Assembly: GCA_964624825.1 (NCBI GenBank)
Contig: CAZUYD010000009.1
Coordinates: forward strand, 3,607-67,606
Source: Enorma sp964624825
GTDB lineage: Bacteria; Actinomycetota; Coriobacteriia; Coriobacteriales; Coriobacteriaceae
Direction of reading: 5' to 3'
Length of the DNA: 64,000 bases
Below are positions 36,018 through 47,971 of this stretch, piece by piece. The translations under genes were made by a program, and so were the position numbers. The notes below the pieces were generated by a model, which had not been told where the DNA came from, did no database searches, and worked only from the letters and a program-made list of their open reading frames with translations. Position 1 is the first letter of the stretch; each line of letters opens with the position of its first letter.

Positions 36018-36843
36018 TTGTGCACCGTGCGCAACAGTGGTGCGTACCGTGCACGCAATCCGCTTGTGTTTAACGATTTCGTTGGATAAGGTTGAGTCCG
36101 GATAAGAGGAAGCGCATGCTGAGCTGTCATGCGCGCTTTACTTTGTTTTGCCTATGTCCCGTTTCCGTTTTGCGTCGGGAATGCTTCATAAATGGGGGCG
36201 GCCGCCCCGGTAAACCGAAAGCGGCCACTCACCAGCCTGAAAAGCTGTTAGACAGGAGCGGCCAAACCGGTGCGACGGTGGCCGTCCGCCTCACATCGTA
36301 GCACAAAGGCAAGTTCCGAACGGTGTAGACGATAGACTTTGCTTATGTTCATGAAGGCGAACGGCTCGGTTGTTCATAACTTTCGGCCTCGTGGCCAAAA
36401 AAGTACGATAGGTTGCACGGTTCCCATCCGTCGCCCGCGCCGGATGGGCTCTCGGTCGCATTTGACCCGCTTCTGAAGCGGTGTCTGACAGGTCGGATGC
36501 CTCCGCGGCGCAGCAATCTAGCCTTTTCCTGCCTCAAGGACGTCCGAAACTCCGTGCGGTGTCGCTGAATCCACGCTAAGAGCGGCCGCCCACACCTCTC
36601 GGCTGCAACCTATCGTTTGTTTTTGGCCATGGGCGCTGCTGCGCAGGGATCCGTTGCCCCCACAAGGTCAATGCTACTTGCTATTGCTGGCATCGCTTGC
36701 AATTCCTTGGCGGCAACGGCCGCGTTGCCGCCTTGGCGAGCTCATGCGCTTTTATCTTTCGCGCGCGGCCTTGGGTTCAGCCTGCTTCATGGCAGAGCCG
36801 CGCTGTGCGCAGAAGCGGGAGCTGTGCTGAAAGGGATATCGCG
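36018..36843. other. Gene-free region with palindromes and a paired inverted repeat
   Basis: 826 bases between the tRNA terminator and the convergent end of the aldehyde dehydrogenase gene, with no convincing gene on either strand. It contains a perfect 14-base palindrome GGGGCGGCCGCCCC at 36195-36208, several GCGGCC motifs (36220, 36255, 36582), and the inverted-repeat unit at 36392-36629. It may be an accumulated remnant of a small mobile element. Confidence 0.6.
36392..36629. repeat. Inverted-repeat-bounded unit, possible MITE-like element
   Basis: A 26-base terminal sequence at 36392-36417 (starts TGGCCAAAAA, ends CGATAGGTTGCA) recurs inverted at 36604-36629 with 23 of 26 positions identical. 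The unit is 238 bases, non-coding inside. No clear target-site duplication flanks it. Alternatives are a pair of facing regulatory sites or a remnant insertion sequence. Confidence 0.5.
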
Positions 36844-38214
36844 TTAGCGCAAAAACATGCGGATAAGCTTTTCTTTCAAGGGAGTGTATGGTTGGTAGCG
36901 CATGGGAAGATCGAGCCACAGGCGCTTCTTCAAGATGCTTTTCTCGTGGCTGAACGTGTCGAAGCTCTTTTTCCCGTGGTAGCTGCCCATGCCGGATGCT
37001 CCTACGCCGCCAAAACCCATCTCGCTCGTTGCGAGGTGCACGATGGTGTCGTTCACGCAGCCGCCGCCGAAGGGCACATATCGCAAGAAGCGATCTTCTA
37101 GTGCGCGATCGTTGGTGAACAGGTACAGCGCAAGCGGCTTCGGGCGGCGCTTGATGAATGCCTCGGCCTCATCGATGGTGCGATACGTGATGATTGGCAT
37201 GATGGGACCGAAGATCTCTTCACCCATCACGGCATCGGCCTCTCGCACGCCGTCGAGCACGGTCGGCTCGATCTGCAGCGTCTCGGCGCGCGACGCGCCG
37301 CCGGCAACGACCTTTTGAGGATCGATAAGCCCCAGCAGGCGTTCGAAGTGCTTCTCATTGATGATTTTGCCCCACTGGGGGTTCTCGAGCGGCTGCTCAC
37401 CGAACATCTGGGCGATCTCGGCCTTCACAAGCGAAAGAAACTCATCGTGTACCGCCTCGTCAACCAGTATGTAGTCGGGTGCGACACAGGTCTGTCCGCA
37501 ATTGAGGTACTTGCCAAACACCACGCGCGCCGCGGCACGCGTGAGGCTTGCGTCGCGCGCGACGATGCAAGGGCTCTTGCCGCCGAGCTCGAGCGTGACG
37601 GGCGTGAGGTGCTCAGACGCCTTGCTCATGACGAGCGTGCCGACCGTGACGCCGCCGGTGAAGAAGATGTAATCGAAGACCTGGTCAAGCAGCTCGGTGT
37701 TCTCGGCGCGTCCGCCTTCTACCACGCTCACGAGCTCAGAAGGAAAACATTCTCCGATGAGCCTTCGCATCACGGCGGATGTTGCGGGCGAATAGGCGCT
37801 CGGTTTCACAACGCAGCAATTGCCTGCGGCGATGGCACCGACAAGTGGCTCCATGGTGAGCATGAACGGATAGTTCCACGGGCTCATGATGAGCACGCAT
37901 CCATAGGGCTCCGCGATGGTGAAGCTGGTAGCGTGGAAGTTTGCGAACCCGGTGCGCTTATGATGGCGGCGTGCCCATCGGCGCACGTGACGAATCTGGT
38001 AGCGCAGCTCGGAGAGGGTCATGCCCACCTCGCACATGTAGCTTTCGGTCGTCGATTTGCCAAGGTCGGCGTCGAGTGCCGCGCAGATCTGGTCTTCGTA
38101 CGCGACGATCGCATGCTCGAGGGCGCGGAGCGCGTCGATGCGCGCGTCGATGGGGATGGTCGCGCCGGTGGCAAAATGCGCGCGGCAGCGGGCAACGGTA
38201 TCGGCTATGGACAT
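36844..38214 (-). CDS. Aldehyde dehydrogenase (class 3-like)
   Basis: A 456-residue NAD(P)-dependent aldehyde dehydrogenase. IMSPWNYPFMLTMEPLVGAIAAGNCCVVKPSAYSP binds the nucleotide, VTLELGGKSPCIVA holds the general base Glu and YLNCGQTCVAPDY the nucleophilic Cys; the C-terminus GSYHGKKSFDTFSHEKSILKK and its hydrophobic tail are typical of the class 3/fatty aldehyde group (YwdH, ALDH3). GGGAGA precedes the start. The preceding gene on the same strand, 11 bases upstream, is an alcohol dehydrogenase, so the pair may interconvert an alcohol and its acid. Confidence 0.92.
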   Translation of the reverse strand: MSIADTVARCRAHFATGATIPIDARIDALRALEHAIVAYEDQICAALDADLGKSTTESYMCEVGMTLSELRYQIRHVRRWARRHHKRTGFANFHATSFTIAEPYGCVLIMSPWNYPFMLTMEPLVGAIAAGNCCVVKPSAYSPATSAVMRRLIGECFPSELVSVVEGGRAENTELLDQVFDYIFFTGGVTVGTLVMSKASEHLTPVTLELGGKSPCIVARDASLTRAAARVVFGKYLNCGQTCVAPDYILVDEAVHDEFLSLVKAEIAQMFGEQPLENPQWGKIINEKHFERLLGLIDPQKVVAGGASRAETLQIEPTVLDGVREADAVMGEEIFGPIMPIITYRTIDEAEAFIKRRPKPLALYLFTNDRALEDRFLRYVPFGGGCVNDTIVHLATSEMGFGGVGASGMGSYHGKKSFDTFSHEKSILKKRLWLDLPMRYQPYTPLKEKLIRMFLR

Positions 38215-38225
38215 GGATCTCCCAT

Positions 38226-39536
38226 CTATGCGGGGCGAGCGGATGTTGAGTGCGTTGCGCGCTCGGCAGGCGCACCGGCTATCGAACCTGCGTCTGACGC
38301 ACTTGAGCGCGTTGCCACCGCATCGAATGCTGGCTGAAGCTCCTGAACCAGATGGTACATACGCTCGAGCTCTCTTGCGTCCATGAGGCGCGGCACCGGA
38401 TACAGCGGGTTTCCCTCCGCGTCGGCGCGCCGCGCCATAAGCGGGATGTCCTCATCGCGAATGCCGGGGAGCGTGGTGGGGATATCCATCGCGGTATTCA
38501 TCTCGCGCACCCAGGCGATGAACGCCGCAGACGCTTCATGATCGCTTAGGGTCTCAGATGCGATGCCGGCCTTGCGCGCAAGGTCGGCGAGGCGCCTCTC
38601 GCAGCTTGCACCGTACTCGTCGAGGAAATAGGGGAGCAGCACCGCGTTCGCCAGACCATGTTCGATGCCATACTGACCGCCAAGCGAGTGGGCGACGGCG
38701 TGCACGTACCCCACATAGGACTTTGTGAAGGCTAGCCCGGCGCAGTAAGCGGCGTGTAGCATGTGCTCGCGCGCTTCGGTGTCGGTGCCGTCGCGATATG
38801 CGCGCAGCAGGTACGCATGAATCTCGCGCACGGCTTCGATGGCGTCTGCTCGCGTATCACGCGTGGTCGAGCGGCCGATATATGCCTCGACGGCATGGAC
38901 GAGCGCATCCATACCGGTCGTTGCCGTAACGCGCGGCGGAAGTCCTATCGTGACGCGGTAGTCAAGCACCGCGTATCGCGGAATGAGCGCGAAGTCGTTG
39001 ATGGGGTACTTATAATGCGTTTCATCGTCGGTTATGACCGCCGCGAGCGTGGTCTCCGATCCGGTTCCCGCCGTCGTGGGCACCGCGATGAGGAGCGGCA
39101 GCGGTCTCAATACCTTGAGCACGCCGCGCATCTTGCGCACCGGCTTGTTCGGCCGGGCGATGCGCGCGCCAGCGGCCTTGGCGCAATCCATAGATGAGCC
39201 GCCGCCAACCGCGATAATCGCCGCGCAGTTATCGTCCAGATACCGAGTGCGCGCGGCCTCGACATTCGAGACGGTCGGGTTCGACACCACCTCGTCGAAC
39301 ACGCTCGCATCGATTCCGTGCGCGCTAAGTTCCTCGATAAGGGGGTCGATAAGCCCGAGCGCCACGATGTTCGCATCGGTGACGACAAGCGCGCGCGATA
39401 CGCCGCGATCGCTGAGCAGTGCGGCGGTTTCGGCAAAAGAGCCAAGCGGCTGCGGTTCGCGGTAGGGGAGAAGCGAAATGGCGGCGCGGAAACATGTTTG
39501 GAAAGCGCGACACCAGAGCTTGCGTATGGGGTTCAT
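38226..39536 (-). CDS. Iron-containing (group III) alcohol dehydrogenase
   Basis: A 436-residue dehydrogenase with the Fe-ADH Rossmann motif AIIAVGGGSSMDCAKAAGA, VPTTAGTGSETTLAAVI, and the metal-binding histidines in TGMDALVHAVEAYI and HAVAHSLGGQYGIEHGLANAVLLP. The start MNPIRKLWCRAFQ at 39536 follows AAGGA on the minus strand; the longer frame adds a Pro/Arg-rich stretch without support. A Ser/Ala-rich tail of about 30 residues follows the catalytic domain. Probably the first gene of a two-gene unit with the aldehyde dehydrogenase. Confidence 0.92.
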   Translation of the reverse strand: MNPIRKLWCRAFQTCFRAAISLLPYREPQPLGSFAETAALLSDRGVSRALVVTDANIVALGLIDPLIEELSAHGIDASVFDEVVSNPTVSNVEAARTRYLDDNCAAIIAVGGGSSMDCAKAAGARIARPNKPVRKMRGVLKVLRPLPLLIAVPTTAGTGSETTLAAVITDDETHYKYPINDFALIPRYAVLDYRVTIGLPPRVTATTGMDALVHAVEAYIGRSTTRDTRADAIEAVREIHAYLLRAYRDGTDTEAREHMLHAAYCAGLAFTKSYVGYVHAVAHSLGGQYGIEHGLANAVLLPYFLDEYGASCERRLADLARKAGIASETLSDHEASAAFIAWVREMNTAMDIPTTLPGIRDEDIPLMARRADAEGNPLYPVPRLMDARELERMYHLVQELQPAFDAVATRSSASDAGSIAGAPAERATHSTSARPA

Positions 39537-39814
39537 TGACGTTGTCCTTCGCATGGGTGGCAAAACGGGTCGCTTGCGCGACACGTAAGAAGGATAGGGC
39601 ATTGGCGCGCGGCGGTGTACCGTCAACATGAAGTCATGAGGGATTGCTCGGACCGCAACATGGAGATGAAGATACGCGCCATCGTCGTCCCTCCTGTTGC
39701 GTGTTCGCGAGCGGCGTGGACCGAGGCATCCGAAATGTGAAAAACGCTTTCAGCAGCGCTTTATCGTGTGCAAGCTGGCGGTATCTGCTATCATGCTAGG
39801 GCTGTGCGTGAATT

Positions 39815-39898
<84 letters not shown>

Positions 39899-39989
39899 TC
39901 GCGAACGCCGCGCCCTCGGCGCCGGCACCCATGTTGGTACACAGGCTTCCAGCACCTGAAGTCATGCTGGGCAGGCTAGAGGAGGAACG

Positions 39990-41321
39990 TTGAACATCAC
40001 TGCTTCTGACGTCGAGAACGGCAAGCTCACCGCGACGGTTACCATCGCTGCCGCCGACGTTGACAACGAGATCAAGAAGGCGTACCGCGCCGCCGCCAAG
40101 AAATATCGTTTCCCGGGCTTCCGTGCGGGCAAGGCGCCGCGTCCGGTCATCGACAGCATGCTTGGTTCTCAGGCCGTCCTCGCCGACGCCACCGAGAAGA
40201 TCGTTTCCTCCAATGCCCCGCTTATCCTGAATGAGCTCGATATCGTGCCTGTCAAGGACGGCGATTTCCAGGACATCGAGATCGCGAAGGATCACGAGGA
40301 TTACACCTTCAAGGTCGAGTACACGCTCCGTCCCATGCCCGAGCTTTCTTCCTATGAGCCCGTCTCCATCGAGATGCCGCCCGCGGAGGTCACCGAGTCC
40401 GAGATCGACGCCCAGGTGTCCATGCTCATGAGCTACCAGGCGCGCTTCGAAGATGTCGAGGACCGCGGCATCGAGGACGAGGATTTCGTGACCCTTTCCG
40501 TTACGGATGTCAAGAACGCCGAGGCGCTTGCCGGCGACAGCCGCATGTTTGCTCTGGGCTCGGGCGCGCTGCCCGCGGTCGTCGAGGATGCGCTTAAGGG
40601 CATGAAGCTCGAGGAGACCAAGGAGGTCTCCTGGACGCCTGAGGGTGAGGACGCAGAAGAGGCGACCGCCGCGTTCACGGTCAACGGCATCAAGGCGCGC
40701 GTGACCCCCGAGCTGACCGACGAGCTCGCCAAGGAGGCGTTCGGCTTCGATGACATCGCCGCGATGCGCGACGCCGTGAAGCTCGAGATCCAGCAGGATA
40801 AGGAGTCCCGTCTGCCCGGCATCAAGGAGAGCCGCGCGGTCGCCGCGCTTGCCGAGCGTCTTGAGCTTGAGGAGATGGATGAAGATTACGAGCAGTCTGT
40901 CTTCCAGGAACTTGGTCAGACCTTCCTGCAGAACCTGAGCGCGCGCGGCATGAATCTCGATCAGTGGCTCCAGGCCAATCGTCTCAGCTCGGAGGAGTTC
41001 ATCGAGGACCTGCATCGTCAGGCAAACGACGTCGCCCGCGAGTCCCTGGCGCTCGACGCGCTTGCCCGCGAGCTCAAGGTCGAGGTCGCCCCAGAGGATA
41101 TCGACGCCGAATTCGAGAAGGCCGGCGTCGAGGACGTTGAGGCATCGAAGGCCTCATTCATTTCCGAGGGTCGTATGCCCGCCATCCGCGACTCCATCCG
41201 CCGTTCCAAGGCGTGCGACTGGCTCGTCGAGAACGCGCAGGTGACCGAGGTTGACGAAACCGCCCAGGCTGCAGCGGACGAGGAGTCGAACGAGGAGCCG
41301 AGCGAAGAGGCTGCTGAGTAG
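39990..41321 (+). CDS. tig: Trigger factor
   Basis: Ribosome-associated chaperone and peptidyl-prolyl isomerase that meets nascent chains at the exit tunnel. The 443-residue protein has the ribosome-binding signature FPGFRAGKAPR, a central isomerase-like domain (EDRGIEDEDFVTLSVTDV onward) and a helical C-terminal chaperone domain ending AIRDSIRRSKACDWLVENAQVTEVDE plus a Glu-rich tail. The start is TTG 39990 directly after GAGGAGGAAC. The clpP and clpX genes follow, the classical order. Compare the partial paralogue at 47531-47971. Confidence 0.96.
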   Translation: MNITASDVENGKLTATVTIAAADVDNEIKKAYRAAAKKYRFPGFRAGKAPRPVIDSMLGSQAVLADATEKIVSSNAPLILNELDIVPVKDGDFQDIEIAKDHEDYTFKVEYTLRPMPELSSYEPVSIEMPPAEVTESEIDAQVSMLMSYQARFEDVEDRGIEDEDFVTLSVTDVKNAEALAGDSRMFALGSGALPAVVEDALKGMKLEETKEVSWTPEGEDAEEATAAFTVNGIKARVTPELTDELAKEAFGFDDIAAMRDAVKLEIQQDKESRLPGIKESRAVAALAERLELEEMDEDYEQSVFQELGQTFLQNLSARGMNLDQWLQANRLSSEEFIEDLHRQANDVARESLALDALARELKVEVAPEDIDAEFEKAGVEDVEASKASFISEGRMPAIRDSIRRSKACDWLVENAQVTEVDETAQAAADEESNEEPSEEAAE

Positions 41322-41460
41322 CTCCGAGCGGCGTTTCTCGTGCGCACCTGCGCACGCTTTGGGTAGAGTATACCGGTGAACCGGATCATGTGCGGTGGTC
41401 GGCCTCGTGAGCGAGCGCTGGGCGCCGCACCTGTTTGTAGACCTTATCGAAAGGAGCAGC

Positions 41461-42084
41461 ATGCTTTCCCGAATCGATTCGGCGCTTGTCCCGTATGTAA
41501 TTGAGCAAACGCCGCGTGGTGAGCGCAGCTACGATATCTACTCGCGCCTGCTGAACGATCGCATCGTGTTTTTGGGCGAAGAGATCAACTCGGTTACCGC
41601 TAACCTGGTGATTGCCCAGCTCCTGCACCTGGAAAGCCAAGATGCCGAGAAGGATATCTCGCTCTACATCAACTCCCCGGGCGGTGAGGTGTACTCGGGG
41701 CTCGCGATCCTCGACACCATGAACTTCATCAAGCCCGATGTCTCGACCATCTGCGTGGGCATGGCCGCCTCCATGGCAGCGGTGCTGCTTGCATGCGGTG
41801 CCAAGGGCAAGCGCTTCTGCCTGCCCAACTCGATGGTCATGATCCATCAGCCGAGCGGCGGCGCCCAGGGTCAGCAGACCGAGATCGAGATCGTCGCGCA
41901 GGAGATCAAACAAACGCGGCGCAACCTGAATCAGATCCTCTCCGACGCTACCGGGCAACCCTTCGAGCGCGTCGAGCAGGATACCGAGCGCGATCACTAC
42001 ATGCGCGCTCAGGCCGCACTCGAATACGGCCTTGTCGATCGCATCATCTCGTCCCGCTCCGATACCGCGAAGGATGCTGAATAA
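41461..42084 (+). CDS. clpP: ATP-dependent Clp protease, proteolytic subunit
   Basis: A 207-residue serine peptidase that forms the double heptameric proteolytic chamber. ISLYINSPGGEVYSGLAI, GMAASMAAVLLACG with catalytic Ser104, and MVMIHQPSGG with His129 are present; DTERDHYMRAQAALEYGLVD supplies the acid residue. ATG 41461 has GAAAGGAG upstream; a longer frame has no family support. Its stop overlaps the clpX start (TAATG). Confidence 0.96.
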   Translation: MLSRIDSALVPYVIEQTPRGERSYDIYSRLLNDRIVFLGEEINSVTANLVIAQLLHLESQDAEKDISLYINSPGGEVYSGLAILDTMNFIKPDVSTICVGMAASMAAVLLACGAKGKRFCLPNSMVMIHQPSGGAQGQQTEIEIVAQEIKQTRRNLNQILSDATGQPFERVEQDTERDHYMRAQAALEYGLVDRIISSRSDTAKDAE

Positions 42085-43538
42085 TGGCAATGAACCCTCG
42101 CTCCGGCATACCGGGGCCGCGCGACCAATCGATGCCCGGCGACCCCATTCATTGCTCGTTTTGCGGAAAAAGACAGGAGCAGGTGCGCAAGCTCGTTAAA
42201 GGGCCAAAAAACACCTATATCTGCGATGAGTGCGTCGCTGCCTGCATGGAGATCCTCGAGGAATCCCTTGCGAACGATTTCCTGGCGGCAAACCCCGGCA
42301 TCACGCCCGAGATGCTCGCTAACATGGGCTATGGCGACGCGGCGCTCCCCGAGGCCGAGGCAGAGTCCGTGGATGAGCCGGAGGAAGCGTCCAAGCAGGT
42401 GATCGAGCGGGTGCCCACCCCGCACGAGATTTACGATGAGCTCTCGCAGTACGTGATGGGGCAAGAAGATGCTAAGCGCGCGATGTCCGTAGCGGTCTAC
42501 AACCACTATCGTCGCGTCATCGAAGGCGGGGCTGCCGAGGGTGCAAACGACGAGAGCGATGGGCGCGTGCGCTATAAGCCCTTGGGCAAGCATGCCGCTC
42601 CGGTCGACGACCTCTCGGACGTCGAGCTTGCGAAATCGAACATCATGCTGTTAGGGCCTACCGGCACGGGCAAGACGCTGCTCGCGCAGACGCTCGCGCG
42701 CATCCTTGAAGTGCCGTTCGCCATCGCCGACGCCACCACGCTCACCGAGGCCGGCTATGTGGGCGAGGATGTAGAGAACATCCTGCTCAAGCTCATCAAC
42801 GCTGCCGATGGCGACATTGAGCGAGCGCAGGTCGGCATCATCTACATCGACGAGATCGATAAGGTCGCGCGCAAGGCGGAGAACCTCTCCATTACCCGTG
42901 ACGTTTCGGGCGAGGGGGTGCAGCAGGCGCTCTTGAAGATTCTTGAGGGCACGGTGGCGAGCGTACCGCCCCAGGGCGGGCGCAAGCACCCCCAGCAGGA
43001 GCTGCTGCAAATCGATACGACGAACATTCTCTTCATCTGTGGCGGCGCATTCGTGGGGCTCGATAAGATCATCGCCGATCGCGTGGGCAACAAGGGTATT
43101 GGCTTCAACTCCGAGATTGCCGGCCCGACGTCCACCGATGAGAACGATCTGCTTCGCCAAGTGCTCCCGCAAGATTTGAACGCATTCGGCATGATTCCCG
43201 AATTCATCGGGCGCACGCCGGTGATCACGCAGACGCAGGCACTCGATGAGGACGACCTGGTCGCCATTTTGACCGAGCCGCGCAACGCCATCGCCAAGCA
43301 GTACCGGCGCATGTTCCAGCTCGAGGGCTGCGAGCTCACCTTTGAGCCCGATGCGCTGTACGAGATCGCTCGCTTGGCACTCGCCCGCAAGACGGGCGCG
43401 CGCGGCCTGCGTTCCATCTGCGAGGATGTGCTCCAGCAGACCATGTTCGATTTGCCGAGCGAGCAGGGCGTATCAGAGGTGATCGTCACGCCTGCTGCGG
43501 TGCGCGGCGAAGAGCAGCCGCGGCGCGTCGCGGCTTAG
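42084..43538 (+). CDS. clpX: ATP-dependent Clp protease, ATP-binding subunit ClpX
   Basis: The AAA+ unfoldase that feeds ClpP. The 484-residue protein has the N-terminal zinc finger CSFCGKRQEQ...CDECV, Walker A LLGPTGTGKTLLAQTLA, Walker B VGIIYIDEIDKVA, the sensor region, and the C-terminal small domain with ARKTGARGLRSICEDVL. Between zinc finger and AAA module there is an acidic insertion (EAEAESVDEPEEASKQ), making it somewhat longer than usual. Coupled to clpP by stop-start overlap. Confidence 0.97.
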   Translation: MAMNPRSGIPGPRDQSMPGDPIHCSFCGKRQEQVRKLVKGPKNTYICDECVAACMEILEESLANDFLAANPGITPEMLANMGYGDAALPEAEAESVDEPEEASKQVIERVPTPHEIYDELSQYVMGQEDAKRAMSVAVYNHYRRVIEGGAAEGANDESDGRVRYKPLGKHAAPVDDLSDVELAKSNIMLLGPTGTGKTLLAQTLARILEVPFAIADATTLTEAGYVGEDVENILLKLINAADGDIERAQVGIIYIDEIDKVARKAENLSITRDVSGEGVQQALLKILEGTVASVPPQGGRKHPQQELLQIDTTNILFICGGAFVGLDKIIADRVGNKGIGFNSEIAGPTSTDENDLLRQVLPQDLNAFGMIPEFIGRTPVITQTQALDEDDLVAILTEPRNAIAKQYRRMFQLEGCELTFEPDALYEIARLALARKTGARGLRSICEDVLQQTMFDLPSEQGVSEVIVTPAAVRGEEQPRRVAA

Positions 43539-43749
43539 GCGCATCGCTCGGTAGCGATTTGACATGACGGCCTGACACCTGGCTTGAATCGAGCGCGGCG
43601 CTGTCGATGCGGTGCCGCGCTCGGCTGCATGCCAGATTACCTGCTGCGTGCTGGCGCGAGTGGCGGCGCTTGCCGGAAACGATCCTGTGCTATCCTAAAC
43701 GAGCTGCATAGCGCACGTACAGTCGATGCATCTTCGAAAGGCGGCCAAC

Positions 43750-46467
<2,718 letters not shown>

Positions 46468-46562
46468 GGACGGATCGATTGCATGCGGCCGCCCGCGGCG
46501 GCGTTGAGGGTCGTCGCGGGTTTCTGTCAACAGTTTGAGTTCCGTGCAATCAGTTGCTTTGC

Positions 46563-46594
46563 CGAACAGCTCGAGCGGCCGCTCGAGCTGTTCG
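46563..46594. repeat. 32-base perfect palindrome
   Basis: The sequence is its own reverse complement over 32 bases, centred on GCGGCCGC with CTCGAG on both sides and CGAACAG/CTGTTCG at the ends. It lies 96 bases after valS. As RNA it would give a hairpin on either strand but no T-run follows; as DNA it could be a binding site or cruciform. Confidence 0.9.
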
Positions 46595-46854
46595 AACGCG
46601 TGCTCGCCGTGCTTCGCGGGGCGCTCACGTTTTTTGAGTAGGAGATTCCAAAGCGCGGCATCTGGGTTCTTCGGATCGAGCTCGTTGGCGTCGTAGCGGC
46701 AGCCTATAGAGCGCTCTTTTGCAGCCTTCCATAGCCGCGCGCGGCGTAGTTGAAACCATTTACAGGGCAACGGGTGCGCGTTGGCACCGTGCATGAGCCA
46801 GCGCGGCATCACCTGAAACGACACGCTTGAAGGCGGGAGATGTGCTCAGAACGC

Positions 46855-47448
46855 TTAGGCAAAGGGTGAGCGCAGCAGTTCCGCGGCGTGGTCGAGAAGG
46901 AACTCATCGAAGATCTTCGCCGTCTTTCTGTGTATGCGCACGAACTGCTCGGCGTCCTCGGGGCCGAGCAGCATGAGGTAGTTTTCCTGGAGCGCGTGGT
47001 AATAGGTGAAGTATTGCTCGACGGCCTCGGTTCCTTTCTCGGTGAGCGCGATGTGGACGCGGCGCAGGTCGCGCTCATCGCGCTTCTTGGTTACATAGTC
47101 GCGTTCCTCGAGCGCGGCGACGATCTGCGTGACGCGCGGCCGGCTGATCCCCAAAAGGCTTGCAATCGACTGCGGCGTGTCAATTTGCGGTTTGATATAG
47201 AGCGTGATCATGACCAAGGGCTCGCCTTGGAACACGCTTCGCATGAACGCGGCGGATGCCAGGTCGATCTTGATGTTCAAGTCCACGAGCTCGCTCGCAA
47301 GCTCGTTCAGCTTCTTGCGTTCCTCCGGTGAGAGGTCCTTGCGGTTCGGCTGCGGATCTCCCGCGGACGTCGAGACCGCGAGCAGGCGATCGGCCGCCTT
47401 GGCAAGCGCCTCGGTAGAGCTATGAGCTTCATGGGATATGACAGGCAT
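46855..47448 (-). CDS. MarR family transcriptional regulator
   Basis: A 197-residue regulator. After about 60 Ser/Glu/Lys-rich residues, the winged helix follows: PLVMITLYIKPQIDTPQSIASLLGISRPRVTQIVAALEERDYVTKKRDERDLRRVHIALTEKGTEAVEQY, with the DxRDxRRVHIALT wing of MarR proteins. GAGGAAC precedes the start. It lies 82 bases downstream of the trigger-factor-like gene on the same strand, so it is probably the third gene of the GroEL-like unit and may regulate it. Confidence 0.85.
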   Translation of the reverse strand: MPVISHEAHSSTEALAKAADRLLAVSTSAGDPQPNRKDLSPEERKKLNELASELVDLNIKIDLASAAFMRSVFQGEPLVMITLYIKPQIDTPQSIASLLGISRPRVTQIVAALEERDYVTKKRDERDLRRVHIALTEKGTEAVEQYFTYYHALQENYLMLLGPEDAEQFVRIHRKTAKIFDEFLLDHAAELLRSPFA

Positions 47449-47530
47449 ACGTGTTCCTCAATCATTTCGTCGTGCATGCGCGCCGAGGAGCTTGTCTTAT
47501 CAGGCGCACCCTCGCCGTCGCATGCCGTCG

Positions 47531-47971
47531 TCAAGCAGATGCACCCTGGGCGCATATCCAGTCGATGGCCTTGTTCCGGCGAACGGCGTCTCTAAGTCCG
47601 GCCAGATCCTCGCCAAAGAAGCGTCTCACGAGCTCCATGGTGCTCTGTTCGCGTTTGGCAATGGATTCCGCCTCGCGTTCGAGTTCCTCAGGTGAGGCAT
47701 CAAAGCCCAGCTCGGCGATGACCTCTTTGATGACGAGCTCGGATTTTACCTCGTAAAACGCAAGCTCACGAAGTTCGTCTTCTTGCTTATCGAGGTCATC
47801 GCTCAGGTAGCTCAGGTAGGGGAGAAAATCGCCGCTGCTGAGGGCTTCATAATGCCTTCGATGACGAAGATCAAGTTTGATGGCTTGCAGTTCGTTTTCC
47901 ACCGTTTCTGCGGGAACCTCGATATCGTAGGCCAACACGAAGCGTTTGAGCACCTCCGCGCGTTCGTTCAT
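47531..47971 (-). CDS. Stand-alone trigger-factor C-terminal (SurA-like chaperone) domain protein
   Basis: A 146-residue, highly helical, acidic protein. Its segment EDELRELAFYEVKSELVIKEVIAELGFDASPEELEREAESIAKREQSTMELVRRFFGEDLAGLRDAVRRNKAIDWICAQ aligns by eye with the C-terminal domain of trigger factor, including the closing arginine-rich RDAVRRNKAIDW that corresponds to RDSIRRSKACDW in the full tig of this window. The ribosome-binding and isomerase domains are absent. ATG 47971 overlaps the stop of the GroEL-like gene (ATGA), so the two are translationally coupled. Probably a holdase that works with the chaperonin; the assignment is by motif only. Confidence 0.68.
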   Translation of the reverse strand: MNERAEVLKRFVLAYDIEVPAETVENELQAIKLDLRHRRHYEALSSGDFLPYLSYLSDDLDKQEDELRELAFYEVKSELVIKEVIAELGFDASPEELEREAESIAKREQSTMELVRRFFGEDLAGLRDAVRRNKAIDWICAQGASA

